Positions 27,453-36,917 are shown, numbered from the stretch's first letter. The stretch: DNA of 64,000 nt from Acidiflorens sp963841945 (GCA_963841945.1 CAWJFC010000025.1:1-64000), one strand, 5' to 3'. Program-made: numbers and translations. The notes: generated from the letters alone by a model not told the origin.

Positions 27453-28067
27453 ATGCGGATTCTGTCGAGATACCTGCTCTCGGCCAGCGATGTTGCGCAC
27501 TTTCCTCGCCCCGATTTGCCTGAGATTGCGTTTTTGGGCCGCTCGAATGTGGGCAAGTCGAGCGTGATTAACACGCTGGTGGGAAAAAAACTGGCGCGGA
27601 CGAGTTCGACTCCGGGCCGGACGCGAAGCATTAATTTTTTTGAAATTCGGCACGCGGGGCAACCGAAGCCCGAATTGTTGTTTACCGACCTTCCCGGCTA
27701 TGGGTATGCGAAGATCTCGCGCGACATTTCCGCCGAGTGGGCGAAGTTTGTGGACCCGTACCTAGGCGAGCGATCAAGCCTGGCGCTGTGCCTGGCGCTG
27801 ATCGATGCCAACGTTCCGGCGCAGGAAAGCGACCGGCAGTTGCTGGAGTTCTTGGCCGCGCGTGGGCGGCCGTATGTGCTGGTGGCCACGAAATGTGATC
27901 GCATGTCAGGAAACGAACTGACCCGGGCGATGCGGCAAATCAGCGGCGATTACCCGGAGGTTACGTGCGTGCCGTTTTCAGCCAAGACTGGCACGGGCCG
28001 CGAAGAGTTGTGGGAGCGGATTCGGTCGTCCGCTGAGAGCTTTACGGCGCGTAAAGAGCTGGCTTAA
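27453..28067 (+). CDS. engB: EngB/YsxC ribosome-biogenesis GTPase
   Basis: Essential GTPase acting in late 50S assembly. G1 is GRSNVGKSS, G2 the TPGRTRSINF switch, G3 DLPGYGYAK, G4 TKCD and G5 SAKTG. At 204 residues it has normal length. It follows the lon block on the same strand, a common neighbour in this phylum. It is complete with no unusual changes. Confidence 0.93.
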   Translation: MRILSRYLLSASDVAHFPRPDLPEIAFLGRSNVGKSSVINTLVGKKLARTSSTPGRTRSINFFEIRHAGQPKPELLFTDLPGYGYAKISRDISAEWAKFVDPYLGERSSLALCLALIDANVPAQESDRQLLEFLAARGRPYVLVATKCDRMSGNELTRAMRQISGDYPEVTCVPFSAKTGTGREELWERIRSSAESFTARKELA

Positions 28068-28374
28068 AGTTTCGCCTTCATCCTCCCGATACCTCTAAAA
28101 GGGAACGTGCGCGTAATGGGACGCGTGCGCGGCGGGCGTGGATTGTTTTCATCCGCCGGCAGAAACGCGAGATCGATTCTCATGCGCCCGATTTTGTGCC
28201 GCACGTAACAAGTTGTACCAAGTCGCCAGAATGGGCTCGTTGGCCCTTATATCCCGCCTGGCTATGGGAGTTGGCGGGCCCGTTTCGGCGATGGTCGTCC
28301 TCCTTTTCAATCGACGTTACCGCGGTGATTATGCGGCGAACGGCTCGCTCTGCATCGGGTTATCATAAAAGTCT
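28068..28374. other. Intergenic 307 bases, nothing recognised
   Basis: Between engB and the epimerase gene. No conserved frame, RNA gene, hairpin with U-run or repeat of note was found. A weak palindromic run (GTGCGCGTAAT, GCGTGCGCGG) near 28107-28130 may be a remnant repeat. Confidence 0.3.
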
Positions 28375-29331
28375 ATGTCTAAATATCTGGTGACTGGGGC
28401 TGCCGGATTCATCGGGTCCTCGCTGGTGCGGGCGCTGCTGGAACGCGGCGATGAGGTGCGTGGAGTCGACAACTTCGCTACCGGGCGGCGTGAGAATCTG
28501 ACCGAGGTTTTGAAGCGGATGGACTTCCGCGAGGCCGACATCCTGAATCTGGATGCGATGCGCAGTGCATGCGAGGGAGTCGACTACGTACTGCATCAGG
28601 CGGCGATTCCGTCGGTGCCAAAGTCAGTAATCGATCCGGTCGGAAGCAACCGGGCGAATGTGGATGGAACGGTGAACGTGCTGGTGGCGGCGCGCGATGC
28701 GAAAGTGAAGCGCGTGGTGTATGCGGCATCGTCGTCGGCGTATGGCGACACGCCGACACTGCCGAAGCATGAGGCGATGACGCCGAGTCCGATCTCGCCT
28801 TATGCGGTGGCGAAGCTGGCCAGCGAACTGTATATGATTTCGTTTTTCCGCTGTTACGGGCTGGAGACGGTGTGCCTGAGATATTTCAACATTTTCGGCC
28901 CGCGGCAGGATCCTTCGTCGCCGTACTCGGGAGTGCTGGCGAAGTTCAGTCTGCAAATGCTGCGCGGAGAACAGCCGACGATTTTTGGCGACGGCGAGAC
29001 CAGCCGTGATTTTACGTTTATCGATAATGCCGTCTCGGCGAACCTGCTGGCGTGCTCGGCGCCGGCGGCGGAGTGTGCTGGGAAAGTTTTCAACTGCGCG
29101 ACAGGCCGGCGGGTGACGCTCAATGAGACTTTTGCCGCCATGAAGAAACTGACTGGCTACACGGGCACGGTGAAGTATGCGCCCGAGAGGAGTGGCGACA
29201 TTAAGCACTCGCTGGCGGATATTTCACTGGCCGAAAAGCATCTGGGATATAAGGTGCTGGTCAATTTTGAGGACGGGCTGCGGCGCACGGTGGAGTGGTA
29301 TAAGAGCGAAGCGCAGACAGTGGGAGCGTAG
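28375..29331 (+). CDS. NAD-dependent sugar-nucleotide epimerase (UDP-hexose 4-epimerase type)
   Basis: Extended short-chain dehydrogenase of 318 residues. The Rossmann motif is GAAGFIGS, the catalytic set is Ser in ASSSAYGD and YAVAK, and sugar binding is shown by RYFNIFGPRQDPSSPYSGV. This pattern fits UDP-GlcNAc/UDP-galactose 4-epimerases of the WbpP type as used for surface polysaccharides. No other polysaccharide gene is adjacent, so the pathway is open. The ATG start follows AAAAGTCT with no strong ribosome site. Confidence 0.85.
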   Translation: MSKYLVTGAAGFIGSSLVRALLERGDEVRGVDNFATGRRENLTEVLKRMDFREADILNLDAMRSACEGVDYVLHQAAIPSVPKSVIDPVGSNRANVDGTVNVLVAARDAKVKRVVYAASSSAYGDTPTLPKHEAMTPSPISPYAVAKLASELYMISFFRCYGLETVCLRYFNIFGPRQDPSSPYSGVLAKFSLQMLRGEQPTIFGDGETSRDFTFIDNAVSANLLACSAPAAECAGKVFNCATGRRVTLNETFAAMKKLTGYTGTVKYAPERSGDIKHSLADISLAEKHLGYKVLVNFEDGLRRTVEWYKSEAQTVGA

Positions 29332-29370
29332 AGTTTTTGAGTTCGTCGTTCGCCGTTGCGGCGAGGCTGG

Positions 29371-29751
29371 CTAGGACGCCGGTCGATGGGCGGTGGGATC
29401 GATTCGTGGCTCACGGTTGGGGGTGTTAGCCCAGTCGATCAATTCGCTGAGATCGTAACGGAACGGGCCGTACGAGCAGAAGCGTTCTTCATCGAACAAT
29501 CGCTTTACGCCGCATCCGAGGCAGACTTGATAGGAATGGCCTTGCGCGCGCACGGGCCAGCTCATGCGGCGGTGCCAGCAGCCGCGCAGGGCGAGCACCA
29601 GCATACCCGCGACGCTGGTCACCGCGACTCCGAGAGGCCATAACCAGCTGGTTTTAGGGGCTTTTTCCGCAATCTCTTCACTTCTCTCCGCCTTGGTTCC
29701 TGGTTCTGGTTGAGCGGGACTTAAGCCGTTCGGGTTTCCGGAACTTGTCAT
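29371..29751 (-). CDS. Small membrane-anchored protein with a CxxC site, unknown
   Basis: 126 residues: a polar N-terminus, one membrane helix (SWLWPLGVAVTSVAGMLVLAL), then a soluble part with HRRMSWPVRAQGHSYQVCLGCGVKRLFDEERF. The CxxC plus nearby His could bind a metal. I recall related short proteins in other Acidobacteria but no function. It is convergent with the epimerase. Confidence 0.55.
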   Translation of the reverse strand: MTSSGNPNGLSPAQPEPGTKAERSEEIAEKAPKTSWLWPLGVAVTSVAGMLVLALRGCWHRRMSWPVRAQGHSYQVCLGCGVKRLFDEERFCSYGPFRYDLSELIDWANTPNREPRIDPTAHRPAS

Positions 29752-30218
29752 GGTGGCCTGTAACTCCCAATCCTAAATTCTTCTTCTGAGGCCTCAATGC
29801 CAGACTAGGACGAATCCTGGCGCGTGGCAAACTCTGAAGGGTCGTGGTGCGCATCTTCAAGACGCGCATCTTGAAGAAATGCGGGTGCGTAGCGAGCACG
29901 ACTGACGCATTCGGACGTGTACCAATGGACATTGCGACTCCCTCCTAAAGACTATTAGGCTGAAGATTCAGGGCTGGTTTTGCGGGATGGGCCTGGGCTA
30001 ACGGGCAACCAGCGAACCCGGCTTTCCCAAAGCGGTTTTCTAAAGGGCGACTTTTTGTGAACCAACAACGGCAATGAGCGAGCCGAAGGCGCGGGAATAC
30101 GATAAAATCTGGCGTTTTGCGGCCAAGCTATTTTTTGAGCCGCTACAGTGCTCTTTTTTTTGATGCGATTTAGCGGTCAGGGCAAAAAGCGCGCACGATC
30201 CAGAGCGCGAGACATAGA
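29752..30218. other. 467-base non-coding stretch
   Basis: The longest gap in the window. It holds one large hairpin (29850-29883), a T-rich run (30150-30163), and the leader of the GAF-amidase gene. No gene or convincing RNA family was found; an unannotated small RNA is possible but unsupported. Confidence 0.35.
29850..29883. repeat. Long near-perfect hairpin in the 467-base gap
   Basis: CGCAT + CTTCAAGA, a 6-base loop, TCTTGAAG, two unpaired A, then ATGCG: a 13-bp stem with one small bulge. There is no U-run, so it is more likely a dispersed palindrome or an RNA structure than a terminator. Confidence 0.55.
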
Positions 30219-32702
30219 GTGCCAACGGTGAGCGCCACTTCAATCCGAGTCGACCAGGGTCCGACGGGAGACAAAAGCCTGCCGATGGCGGAGGGGAACC
30301 GCGTTCTCGAATCGATTGCGCGGCAGGAGAGCCTGGGCGCGCTGCTCGCTTTTTCAGACCTGCACGAGCAGATTCGGCAATATCAGTTAAAGGCGGGCGC
30401 AGGGCCGGATTCGGACCTATCGCATACCGAGCGATTCTTTCTTGACGAGGTGTTGCAGTTGGTATGCAGCCGCGCGTTGGCGCTGACCGGCGCGGACGCG
30501 GTGATGGTTGCGCTCAGCCAGGCGCCCGATGCGAACCCGCCGCTCGTGTGCCGCGCTTCGGCTGGCCAGATGCCGGTTCCGCGGGGCATTCGGTTGAATC
30601 CGGGTTCGGAATTTTTGCAGGCATGTCTGGCCGCGGGCACAACGCTGCGCTGCGACGATAGCCGGACCGATCCACGGCTTGAGTTCGATCTGGCGCAGGC
30701 GATGGAGGCACAATCCACCGTGCTGGTGCCTTTGCGCGGACGCGGTCAGCGCGTGGGCGTGTTGCAGGCGTTTGCCAAAGCGGCTTGGACTTTTACGGAT
30801 GACGATGTTCGCTGCCTGGAGCTGGTGGCGGAGATGATTCTGGCCGCCTTGCGGCCGGAAGATGAAGATCGCAGATTTCTCTGGCTGGCGGAGGTGGCTG
30901 AACAGGTACTCCAGGGCGATCCGGCAGTGCATGGCGCGCTGGATGAAGGGCGAAGCAATCAAGCCGAGCGGGAAGATTTTCCGATAGAGACGACGTTGGC
31001 GGCGATTGTTCGGGCTGCCGACGCGGTGATCCATCCGATCCCAGTTGGTGAGCCTCCAGTGGAGCCAGCGGCGGTCAAACCGTGGGAGATTGAACTTCCC
31101 ACGGCCGAGCTTTTGACGGACCAGCTTTCGACAGCAGATCCGGCAGAGATTGAGACGCTCCCTGATGTTGAAGAAGAATCCCCAGTTGAAACGCGAACGA
31201 ACAGGCGCGCGCCCGTTTTGCGGATGCCCGAATTTCGCATGGGCGCTTCGGAACCGGCTGAGGATCGGAACCTCCTGGCCGCGCATCCGGGTTTGAGCGT
31301 GGTGATGGGATTGGTCGCGGTGGCGGCGTTGTTTTCGGCGGGCGTGTGGTGGGGAATGCAGGAGCACGGGAAGGTTCCGGCCAGCCGCGTGGCCACGCAG
31401 ACGGCGCAAGCTGCCCCGGCTGGGCAAGCGGGAGCGAATCTGGTGCCGGCTTCGACGGCGGCGAGTGGTTCGGTCAGCGCCAGCGGAGGTTCGTCCGATG
31501 CCGCCGACAATTTAATGGAACCCGCGCAAGGCGTGGAGGAGTCGGCGCTGAGCCCGGTACCGGCGAGCAAGCTGGCCGCGCTTCCAAAAATTACGGCTTT
31601 GCGGCATTGGTCGTCAGCCATGGGAAGCACGGTGGTGATCGACATGGAAGATCAGGTGCCCTACGAAGTGCACCGGCTGATGTCTCCGGAGCGAATTTAT
31701 TTCGATCTGCATGACACGGCGCTGGCGGGCGATCTTGAGGGCAAAACATTCGACGTGGGAGACCCGACGCTTTCGCGGGTGAGAATTGCGCAACCGGTGG
31801 CGGGCGTAACGCGCATTGTGCTGGACACGAAGGGCAACTCAAATTTTTCCGTGAGTCTGGAGTCGGATCCGTACCGGCTGATTGTCGAGCTGCGCGAAAT
31901 GCCGAAGGCTCTGCTGGCCAAAACGGCGCCCACATTGCCGGGCGTATCGGCGGACAAGAATCTGCGCACGCAAGCCGCGGTCGAGCCGACACCGATCAAG
32001 ACGGGAAAATTTCGCATTGTGCTGGACGCTGGCCATGGCGGCTGGGACCTGGGTACGGTGGGGCGGCAGGGTTTGGTGGAAAAGGATTTGGTGCTCGATG
32101 TGACGCGTCGCCTGGGAAAGTTGCTGCATGACCGGCTGGGCTCAGAGGTGATGTTCACGCGGACGAGCGACGATTACCTTCCGCTCGAACAGCGCGCCGA
32201 TTTTGCCAATCACGCGCAGGCTGATTTGTTCGTGTCAGTGCATGCGAATTACAGCGCTTCGGCAACAGCGCGGGGCGTGGAGACGTACTATACGAATTTG
32301 TTTGCCGCGCCCGGGTCAAAGGAAATGGACAAGCAGGCGCTGGCGGGTGCGCAGTTGACGCCGGCCGGATTGTCGGCGGCTGGCTTGCACGAAAAGACGG
32401 AAGAGTCGCGGCGGCTGGCGTTGGATGTGCAGCGCTCGCTCTATGCGACGCTGGCGGCGAAGAGTCCCGACATTCGCGACCGCGGGATTAAAGACGCGGC
32501 GTTTGTGGTGCTGACGGGAACAACCATGCCGTCCATTCTCACGGAAATTTCTTTTGTTAGCAGCCCGACTGATGAGCACAACCTGCTATCGGAAGCCTAT
32601 CGCCAGCAGATTGCCGAGGCGCTGTATAAGGGCATCGCGCGCTACCAGGAATCGTCTCCGCGGGCGCGCGTGGCGCAGTTGCAGCCGGCAGTACAGCGGT
32701 AG
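30219..32702 (+). CDS. GAF - transmembrane - AMIN - amidase_3 fusion (cell-wall amidase)
   Basis: 827 residues with an unusual order. Residues about 45-215 are a GAF sensor domain (TERFFLDEVLQLV to DVRCLELVAEMILAAL). A Pro/Glu-rich linker follows, then one membrane helix at about 358-380 (VVMGLVAVAALFSAGVWWGM). Next come an AMIN domain (about 455-560, WSSAMGSTVVIDMEDQVPYE) and an N-acetylmuramoyl-L-alanine amidase at about 597-820. The zinc ligands are in VLDAGHGG, VEKDLVLD and SVHANYS, with the catalytic Glu in LTEISFVSS. The topology puts GAF in the cytoplasm and the amidase in the periplasm. Cutting peptidoglycan cross-links during division is the usual role. The GTG start lacks a strong ribosome site. 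Confidence 0.85.
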   Translation: MPTVSATSIRVDQGPTGDKSLPMAEGNRVLESIARQESLGALLAFSDLHEQIRQYQLKAGAGPDSDLSHTERFFLDEVLQLVCSRALALTGADAVMVALSQAPDANPPLVCRASAGQMPVPRGIRLNPGSEFLQACLAAGTTLRCDDSRTDPRLEFDLAQAMEAQSTVLVPLRGRGQRVGVLQAFAKAAWTFTDDDVRCLELVAEMILAALRPEDEDRRFLWLAEVAEQVLQGDPAVHGALDEGRSNQAEREDFPIETTLAAIVRAADAVIHPIPVGEPPVEPAAVKPWEIELPTAELLTDQLSTADPAEIETLPDVEEESPVETRTNRRAPVLRMPEFRMGASEPAEDRNLLAAHPGLSVVMGLVAVAALFSAGVWWGMQEHGKVPASRVATQTAQAAPAGQAGANLVPASTAASGSVSASGGSSDAADNLMEPAQGVEESALSPVPASKLAALPKITALRHWSSAMGSTVVIDMEDQVPYEVHRLMSPERIYFDLHDTALAGDLEGKTFDVGDPTLSRVRIAQPVAGVTRIVLDTKGNSNFSVSLESDPYRLIVELREMPKALLAKTAPTLPGVSADKNLRTQAAVEPTPIKTGKFRIVLDAGHGGWDLGTVGRQGLVEKDLVLDVTRRLGKLLHDRLGSEVMFTRTSDDYLPLEQRADFANHAQADLFVSVHANYSASATARGVETYYTNLFAAPGSKEMDKQALAGAQLTPAGLSAAGLHEKTEESRRLALDVQRSLYATLAAKSPDIRDRGIKDAAFVVLTGTTMPSILTEISFVSSPTDEHNLLSEAYRQQIAEALYKGIARYQESSPRARVAQLQPAVQR

Positions 32703-32713
32703 CGACTGCATTC

Positions 32714-34819
32714 TTATTGCGAATTTCCGACTCCGCCGTATTTTTCCAGCCATTTCAATTCTTCGCGAACTTTGATCTTGCCATGCCAGGGATTCTTATC
32801 CAGTTCGTGACCTTCGCCGGGAAAAATGATCAGTTCGCTCGGGACGTGGAGATTATGCAGCGCGTGGTCCAATAGATAGCTTTCTAATGGAGGCACGCGG
32901 ATATCATCGGCTCCGGCGACCATGTGCGTGGGAGTGCGTGCCTTGTCGATCTGGAAGATGGCAGCCTCGCTGTCATAGCGGTCGCGCGCCTGCCAGGGCG
33001 TTCCGCCGAGGAACCAGGCATCGTCGAAGGTGGAGTCGTCGTTGCCCCAGTCGGCGACGTTCTCGACTCCGCCGGCGCCCGTCACGGCGGCCTTAAAACG
33101 CGTGGTCTGCGTGATGAGCCAGTTCGTCATGTAGCCGCCGTAACTGTAGCCGCCGACGGTGAGATGGTTTGCATCGGCGATGCCGTCTTTCACGAGGGCA
33201 TCGACACCCGAGAGAATGTCTTGCGCTGGGCCGGAAAAAGCTTTGGGCGAAACGGCAGTCGCGAACTTGTCGCCGTATCCGGTTGCGCCACGATAGGTCG
33301 GTTCAAATACCAGCCAGCCCTGCGTGGCCGCGAGACGGTCCCACACATACCAGTCAGCTTCGAAACGATTGCCGTCGCTGTCCTGTGGGCCGCCGTGAAT
33401 GAGCACGAAGGTGGGCAGGTTTTTCGCCTCGAACTTTCCGGGCGGGTACATCAGCATGCCTTCAACAGGCGTGCCATCGGGCGAGGTCCAGCGATAGACC
33501 TTTGCTTTGGGAAGGTCGCGCCCGGTGAAAAGTTTGTTGAATGAGGTGATGGGACGCGCCTGCGCGAGTTGGTCGACGCTTTCGGCGAGGTAGACTTCGT
33601 TCGGCTGCTCGATCGCGGAGAAGATGAAGACGACACGCGACGAATGCCGGGCCGAGGCGGGCTGCGTGTACGAGCCCGGCCAGCCCGGATGTTTTACCAG
33701 TGCGGCGGTCGGGTTCGACTGCGAATAGAACTGCACTTCGGTTCCGAGGCGGCAAGCGCAGAGGACGGAACCGTCTGGCATGGCGGCATACTTCACAACC
33801 TCGCCGTTGAAGTTGGCAGGCTTTGAGTTCGAGAACCAGCGCTCGACCGCGCCGGTATCGGCATCGACCCAATAAAGGCGCGGCTGCCCGTCCTCGTATT
33901 TTTTTTCGACTGAGCCCTGGTTGATCATGAAGAAGACGTGACGGCTGTCCGGAGACCACTGGAGATTGAGTTCAACGGCTTCGTTGTGAGTGAGGCGGGT
34001 GGGGACGAATTCGGCCGCGGGGCTGGAGAGCGTTGCGACGTAGATTTCGACATCTTCCATGTCTTCCTGACGCTGGGAAACGGAATTGGTGACGAAGGCG
34101 AGCCGGCGTCCGTCAGGCGAGGCGATCATCTGATCGATGCGACGCTGGGTGTGAGTGAGGGCGGTTGCGGGAGTTGTGTTGGAATCTTTGTCCGCGTCCG
34201 GCGCTTCGGTTGAGCCGAGCGCCGCGTGGCGTGCCAAAGCGCTGTCGAGGCCGATGCGAAAAATTGTGTCACCACGTTCGTCGCCGCGATACCGGATCAC
34301 ATCTTTCCAGTCTTTTTTGTGATCGTCCGTCTGTTGCTTGGTTTGGGGTTCGCGGGTCGCGAAGTAGATTGCCCTGGAATCGGCGGCCCACGCGAATGCG
34401 TGGACTTCGTCGGTTCCGGTTGTGATGGGGAAGGCTTCGCCGCCGGTCGGCGAGATCAGATAGAGCTGCGCGGTATCCTTGTCGTCTTTGGCGTCGTCAT
34501 CATCGGAGCCGGCGCCCTTGCCGCCGGCGGCTTTGCGTTCGGAAAGAAAGGCAATCCACTTTCCGTCCGGCGACCATTGCGCATCTTTGTTATGTCCCGA
34601 CTGCGTGAGCTGAATCAGATTTCCTGGAGCGTTTGACTCCGAAGCGCCGGGGATGCGATAGAGCCAAAGCTCTTCGCGATAAATCTGCTGGTCCCAATCG
34701 GGGCGTGAGGTGGTTATAAGGACTGTATTTCCATCGGGCGAGAGCCGCGTGTTCGAAATCTCGACCCAGTTAAAAAACTCGTCGAGTGTCAGCTTCGGTT
34801 TTTGCTGGGCACTGAGCAA
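32714..34819 (-). CDS. S9-family prolyl-oligopeptidase-like peptidase, leader out of frame
   Basis: Serine peptidase of about 700 residues with an N-terminal beta-propeller (SPDGNTVLITTS, WSPDGKWIAFLSERK, WSPDSRHVFFM) and a C-terminal alpha/beta-hydrolase domain. Its Ser is in GGYSYGGY, Asp in AGADDIRVP and His in GEGHELDKN, close to acylaminoacyl/dipeptidyl peptidases. The frame opens only at TTG 34819 with LLSAQQ, the tail of a signal peptide. The rest of a good leader (MGQSPLRHLSLILFFFF) is encoded just upstream at 34883-34820, but one frame off, after a T5-C-T5 run. This is either a real frameshift or a base error. The mature enzyme appears intact. Confidence 0.85.
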   Translation of the reverse strand: MLSAQQKPKLTLDEFFNWVEISNTRLSPDGNTVLITTSRPDWDQQIYREELWLYRIPGASESNAPGNLIQLTQSGHNKDAQWSPDGKWIAFLSERKAAGGKGAGSDDDDAKDDKDTAQLYLISPTGGEAFPITTGTDEVHAFAWAADSRAIYFATREPQTKQQTDDHKKDWKDVIRYRGDERGDTIFRIGLDSALARHAALGSTEAPDADKDSNTTPATALTHTQRRIDQMIASPDGRRLAFVTNSVSQRQEDMEDVEIYVATLSSPAAEFVPTRLTHNEAVELNLQWSPDSRHVFFMINQGSVEKKYEDGQPRLYWVDADTGAVERWFSNSKPANFNGEVVKYAAMPDGSVLCACRLGTEVQFYSQSNPTAALVKHPGWPGSYTQPASARHSSRVVFIFSAIEQPNEVYLAESVDQLAQARPITSFNKLFTGRDLPKAKVYRWTSPDGTPVEGMLMYPPGKFEAKNLPTFVLIHGGPQDSDGNRFEADWYVWDRLAATQGWLVFEPTYRGATGYGDKFATAVSPKAFSGPAQDILSGVDALVKDGIADANHLTVGGYSYGGYMTNWLITQTTRFKAAVTGAGGVENVADWGNDDSTFDDAWFLGGTPWQARDRYDSEAAIFQIDKARTPTHMVAGADDIRVPPLESYLLDHALHNLHVPSELIIFPGEGHELDKNPWHGKIKVREELKWLEKYGGVGNSQ

Positions 34820-34956
34820 ATCCGGAAATTGTGAAAAAGAAAAATAGAATCAACGAGAGATGGCGTAGCGGTGATTGACCCATAAGAGTGGTTTCAGCAT
34901 CCTCGACAATCAGAAATATCCGAGATGAACAGCCTCATTCGGTACGACTCGGCGAA

Positions 34957-35559
34957 TCAGGGCGCGGTCGGCTCGGCATTGCGCAGCGCCTCATCCAGCG
35001 TCTGGTTGCTGCGCGCCGATGAGGTTACAACCCGCCAGCCGTCGTCGTAGCCGCGAAATGCCACGGTGGAGCGGTAATGCACGCCGCTGTCGTAAAGCGC
35101 CTCGCCCACTTTGTTGAGCGAAACCCAGCGCCAGGTGAACTCGACGTCGGCAAAATTTCCCGCCTTGCTGATTCCGGTAATTTCGATGACCTCGCGGCGC
35201 GCCACCTGGATCGCGAGGGGTCCGTTGTCGGGCGAACCGCTCGAAATCAGCGGACGAATCGTGTCGACACCGATGGGCGACAGGACCACATCCCAACAGG
35301 GCGGAGGTTCGACGTTCGTTGGACACTTGGCCTCGTTGCCGACAATCCAGCCACGGCGTTGCAGAACCATGGACTCGGGGGAAGAGAAGTCTTTGTTCGA
35401 AACGATGCCGGTGGTAAGCCAAAACGTCTGCGGCGTTTTGAAAGCGGTGGACGCGGAGATAAGATCGGCCGCGAGCCGGCGCGTCAGGAAGTCGCGCGGA
35501 GAGCAGGCGGCAAGCAGGCATAACGACAAGGCGATCAGCGCAATTTTTGCGATTCGCAT
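34957..35559 (-). CDS. Lipoprotein of unknown function
   Basis: 200 residues beginning with a textbook lipoprotein signal (KIALIALSLCLLAAC, cleavage before the Cys). The mature part contains a WRWVSLNKVGEALYDSGVHYRSTVAFRGYDDGWRV segment that could be a small beta domain. No known family is recognised. It stands alone, downstream of amrS on the same strand, separated by a 14-base tandem repeat. Confidence 0.65.
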   Translation of the reverse strand: MRIAKIALIALSLCLLAACSPRDFLTRRLAADLISASTAFKTPQTFWLTTGIVSNKDFSSPESMVLQRRGWIVGNEAKCPTNVEPPPCWDVVLSPIGVDTIRPLISSGSPDNGPLAIQVARREVIEITGISKAGNFADVEFTWRWVSLNKVGEALYDSGVHYRSTVAFRGYDDGWRVVTSSARSNQTLDEALRNAEPTAP

Positions 35560-35572
35560 GAATAAAGAGCTT

Positions 35573-35614
35573 CGAGCTATGAGCCACGAGCTATGAGCTA
35601 CGGGCTATGAGTTC
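35573..35614. repeat. Three 14-bp tandem units CGAGCTATGAGCYA
   Basis: CGAGCTATGAGCCA, CGAGCTATGAGCTA and CGGGCTATGAGTTC follow each other exactly. The related word (AGCTCATAGC) recurs in the other orientation at 45336-45386. The array lies upstream of the lipoprotein start. Confidence 0.65.
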
Positions 35615-35660
35615 GCGACAATATGGCACCGACCCGGATTCAGCTCGCGACTCGTTGCTT

Positions 35661-36818
35661 TCATCTCGTCAGGATTCTAACGAATTGCTGCTTGCGACGG
35701 GGTAGAAAAGGAGCGGCGGCAATCTGGCCGTCGAATTGATTGGACCAGCGACCGGGGATTTGGGTGTGACACTTCGGACAAACGCCATCGGCGGTGAGCT
35801 TGTACTCTTCGATCCGATATCCGTCGCGGCGGATCAGCGTCGCTCGGCAGTGGTGGCACCGGGTATTTTCGAAATCGCCGATGCGGCCGGGAAGATTTCC
35901 GCAGTAGATGTAGCGCAAGCCCGCTTCGCGGCCGATGGCCGCCGCGCGCAATAGGTCTTCGGGGCGCGTGTCATCGGGCGAGGTCATTTTGTAATCCTGA
36001 TGAAAGGCGGTTACATGCCATGGAATATCGACGGACACAGTGGCCACGAATTCCGTCAGGCGGCGCAATTCGTCCTCGCCGTCGTTGAAGCCGGGAATGA
36101 GCAGCGTAACCAACTCCAACCAAATGCCCATGACGTGGAGGGCGCGAATGGTATCGAGAATCGGCTGGAGACGCCCGCCGAGTTCGCGATAGTGGCGATC
36201 ATCGAAGCTCTTGAGATCGACCTTGTAGAAGTCGATCCAGGGTTGAAGATATTCGAGAACCTGCGGCGTGCCGTTGCCGTTCGAAACGTAACCGGTTCGC
36301 AAGCCCGCGGCGCGGGCGCGCGTGAAGACCGCGACTCCCCACTCACTGGTGATGAGCGGCTCATTGTAGGTGCTGACCACGACCTTGGCTCCCTGCGCCA
36401 GCGCGTCTCGCACTAACTCATCTGGATCGGCATCGAGCGGGGGCGAGATGGCACTCGGATCGCGCAGCGCCTGCGAGGTGACCCAATTCTGGCAATAGGA
36501 ACAGTGCAGGTCGCAGCCCAGCATTCCGAAGCTGTAGGCTAGTGCGCCCGGCATGGCGTGGAAGAAAGGCTTTTTCTCGATCGGGTCGCACTGCACGCCG
36601 GCAACATAGCCGTAGGGCACGTAAAGCACGCCTCCACGATTGAAGCGCACCTTGCAGACTCCGGCCTGGCCTTCGGGAATGGGACAGCGATGACCGCAGG
36701 CATAACAACGAAGGCGATGGCCGCTGGCGGAGTTGGATTCGCCTGCTTCGATCGGCTCCCAGAGCGCGTGGTCGCCCTCACGCACGCGGGAATCGAGGAT
36801 GTCTCGCAGCGCGGCCAT
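35661..36818 (-). CDS. amrS: AmmeMemoRadiSam-system radical SAM protein
   Basis: 385-residue radical SAM enzyme related to pyruvate formate-lyase activases. The cluster motif is CDLHCSYCQNW, with extra N-terminal cysteines (CYACGHRCPIPEGQAGVC) and a C-terminal set (CRATLI, CPKCHTQIPG). The whole length matches the AmrS type that usually accompanies AMMECR1 (AmrA) and Memo (AmrB) proteins. Neither partner is in the window, so this copy is an orphan here. Substrate is unknown; family chemistry is SAM cleavage to a 5'-deoxyadenosyl radical. Confidence 0.85.
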   Translation of the reverse strand: MAALRDILDSRVREGDHALWEPIEAGESNSASGHRLRCYACGHRCPIPEGQAGVCKVRFNRGGVLYVPYGYVAGVQCDPIEKKPFFHAMPGALAYSFGMLGCDLHCSYCQNWVTSQALRDPSAISPPLDADPDELVRDALAQGAKVVVSTYNEPLITSEWGVAVFTRARAAGLRTGYVSNGNGTPQVLEYLQPWIDFYKVDLKSFDDRHYRELGGRLQPILDTIRALHVMGIWLELVTLLIPGFNDGEDELRRLTEFVATVSVDIPWHVTAFHQDYKMTSPDDTRPEDLLRAAAIGREAGLRYIYCGNLPGRIGDFENTRCHHCRATLIRRDGYRIEEYKLTADGVCPKCHTQIPGRWSNQFDGQIAAAPFLPRRKQQFVRILTR

Positions 36819-36917
36819 GAATCTATTGTACGGCGGCCGGACGTACGGCGGTTTGAGCGGGCGGAACGCGCCATGTGCTGAGCTGAGGGGCGCGGCGATC
36901 TTTTTCTTTGCCGCAAG

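Noticed and set aside
29752..30218. A tRNA or known small RNA in the long gap
   Set aside because: No cloverleaf, T-loop word (GTTCRA) or 6S-like fold could be made; only one hairpin.
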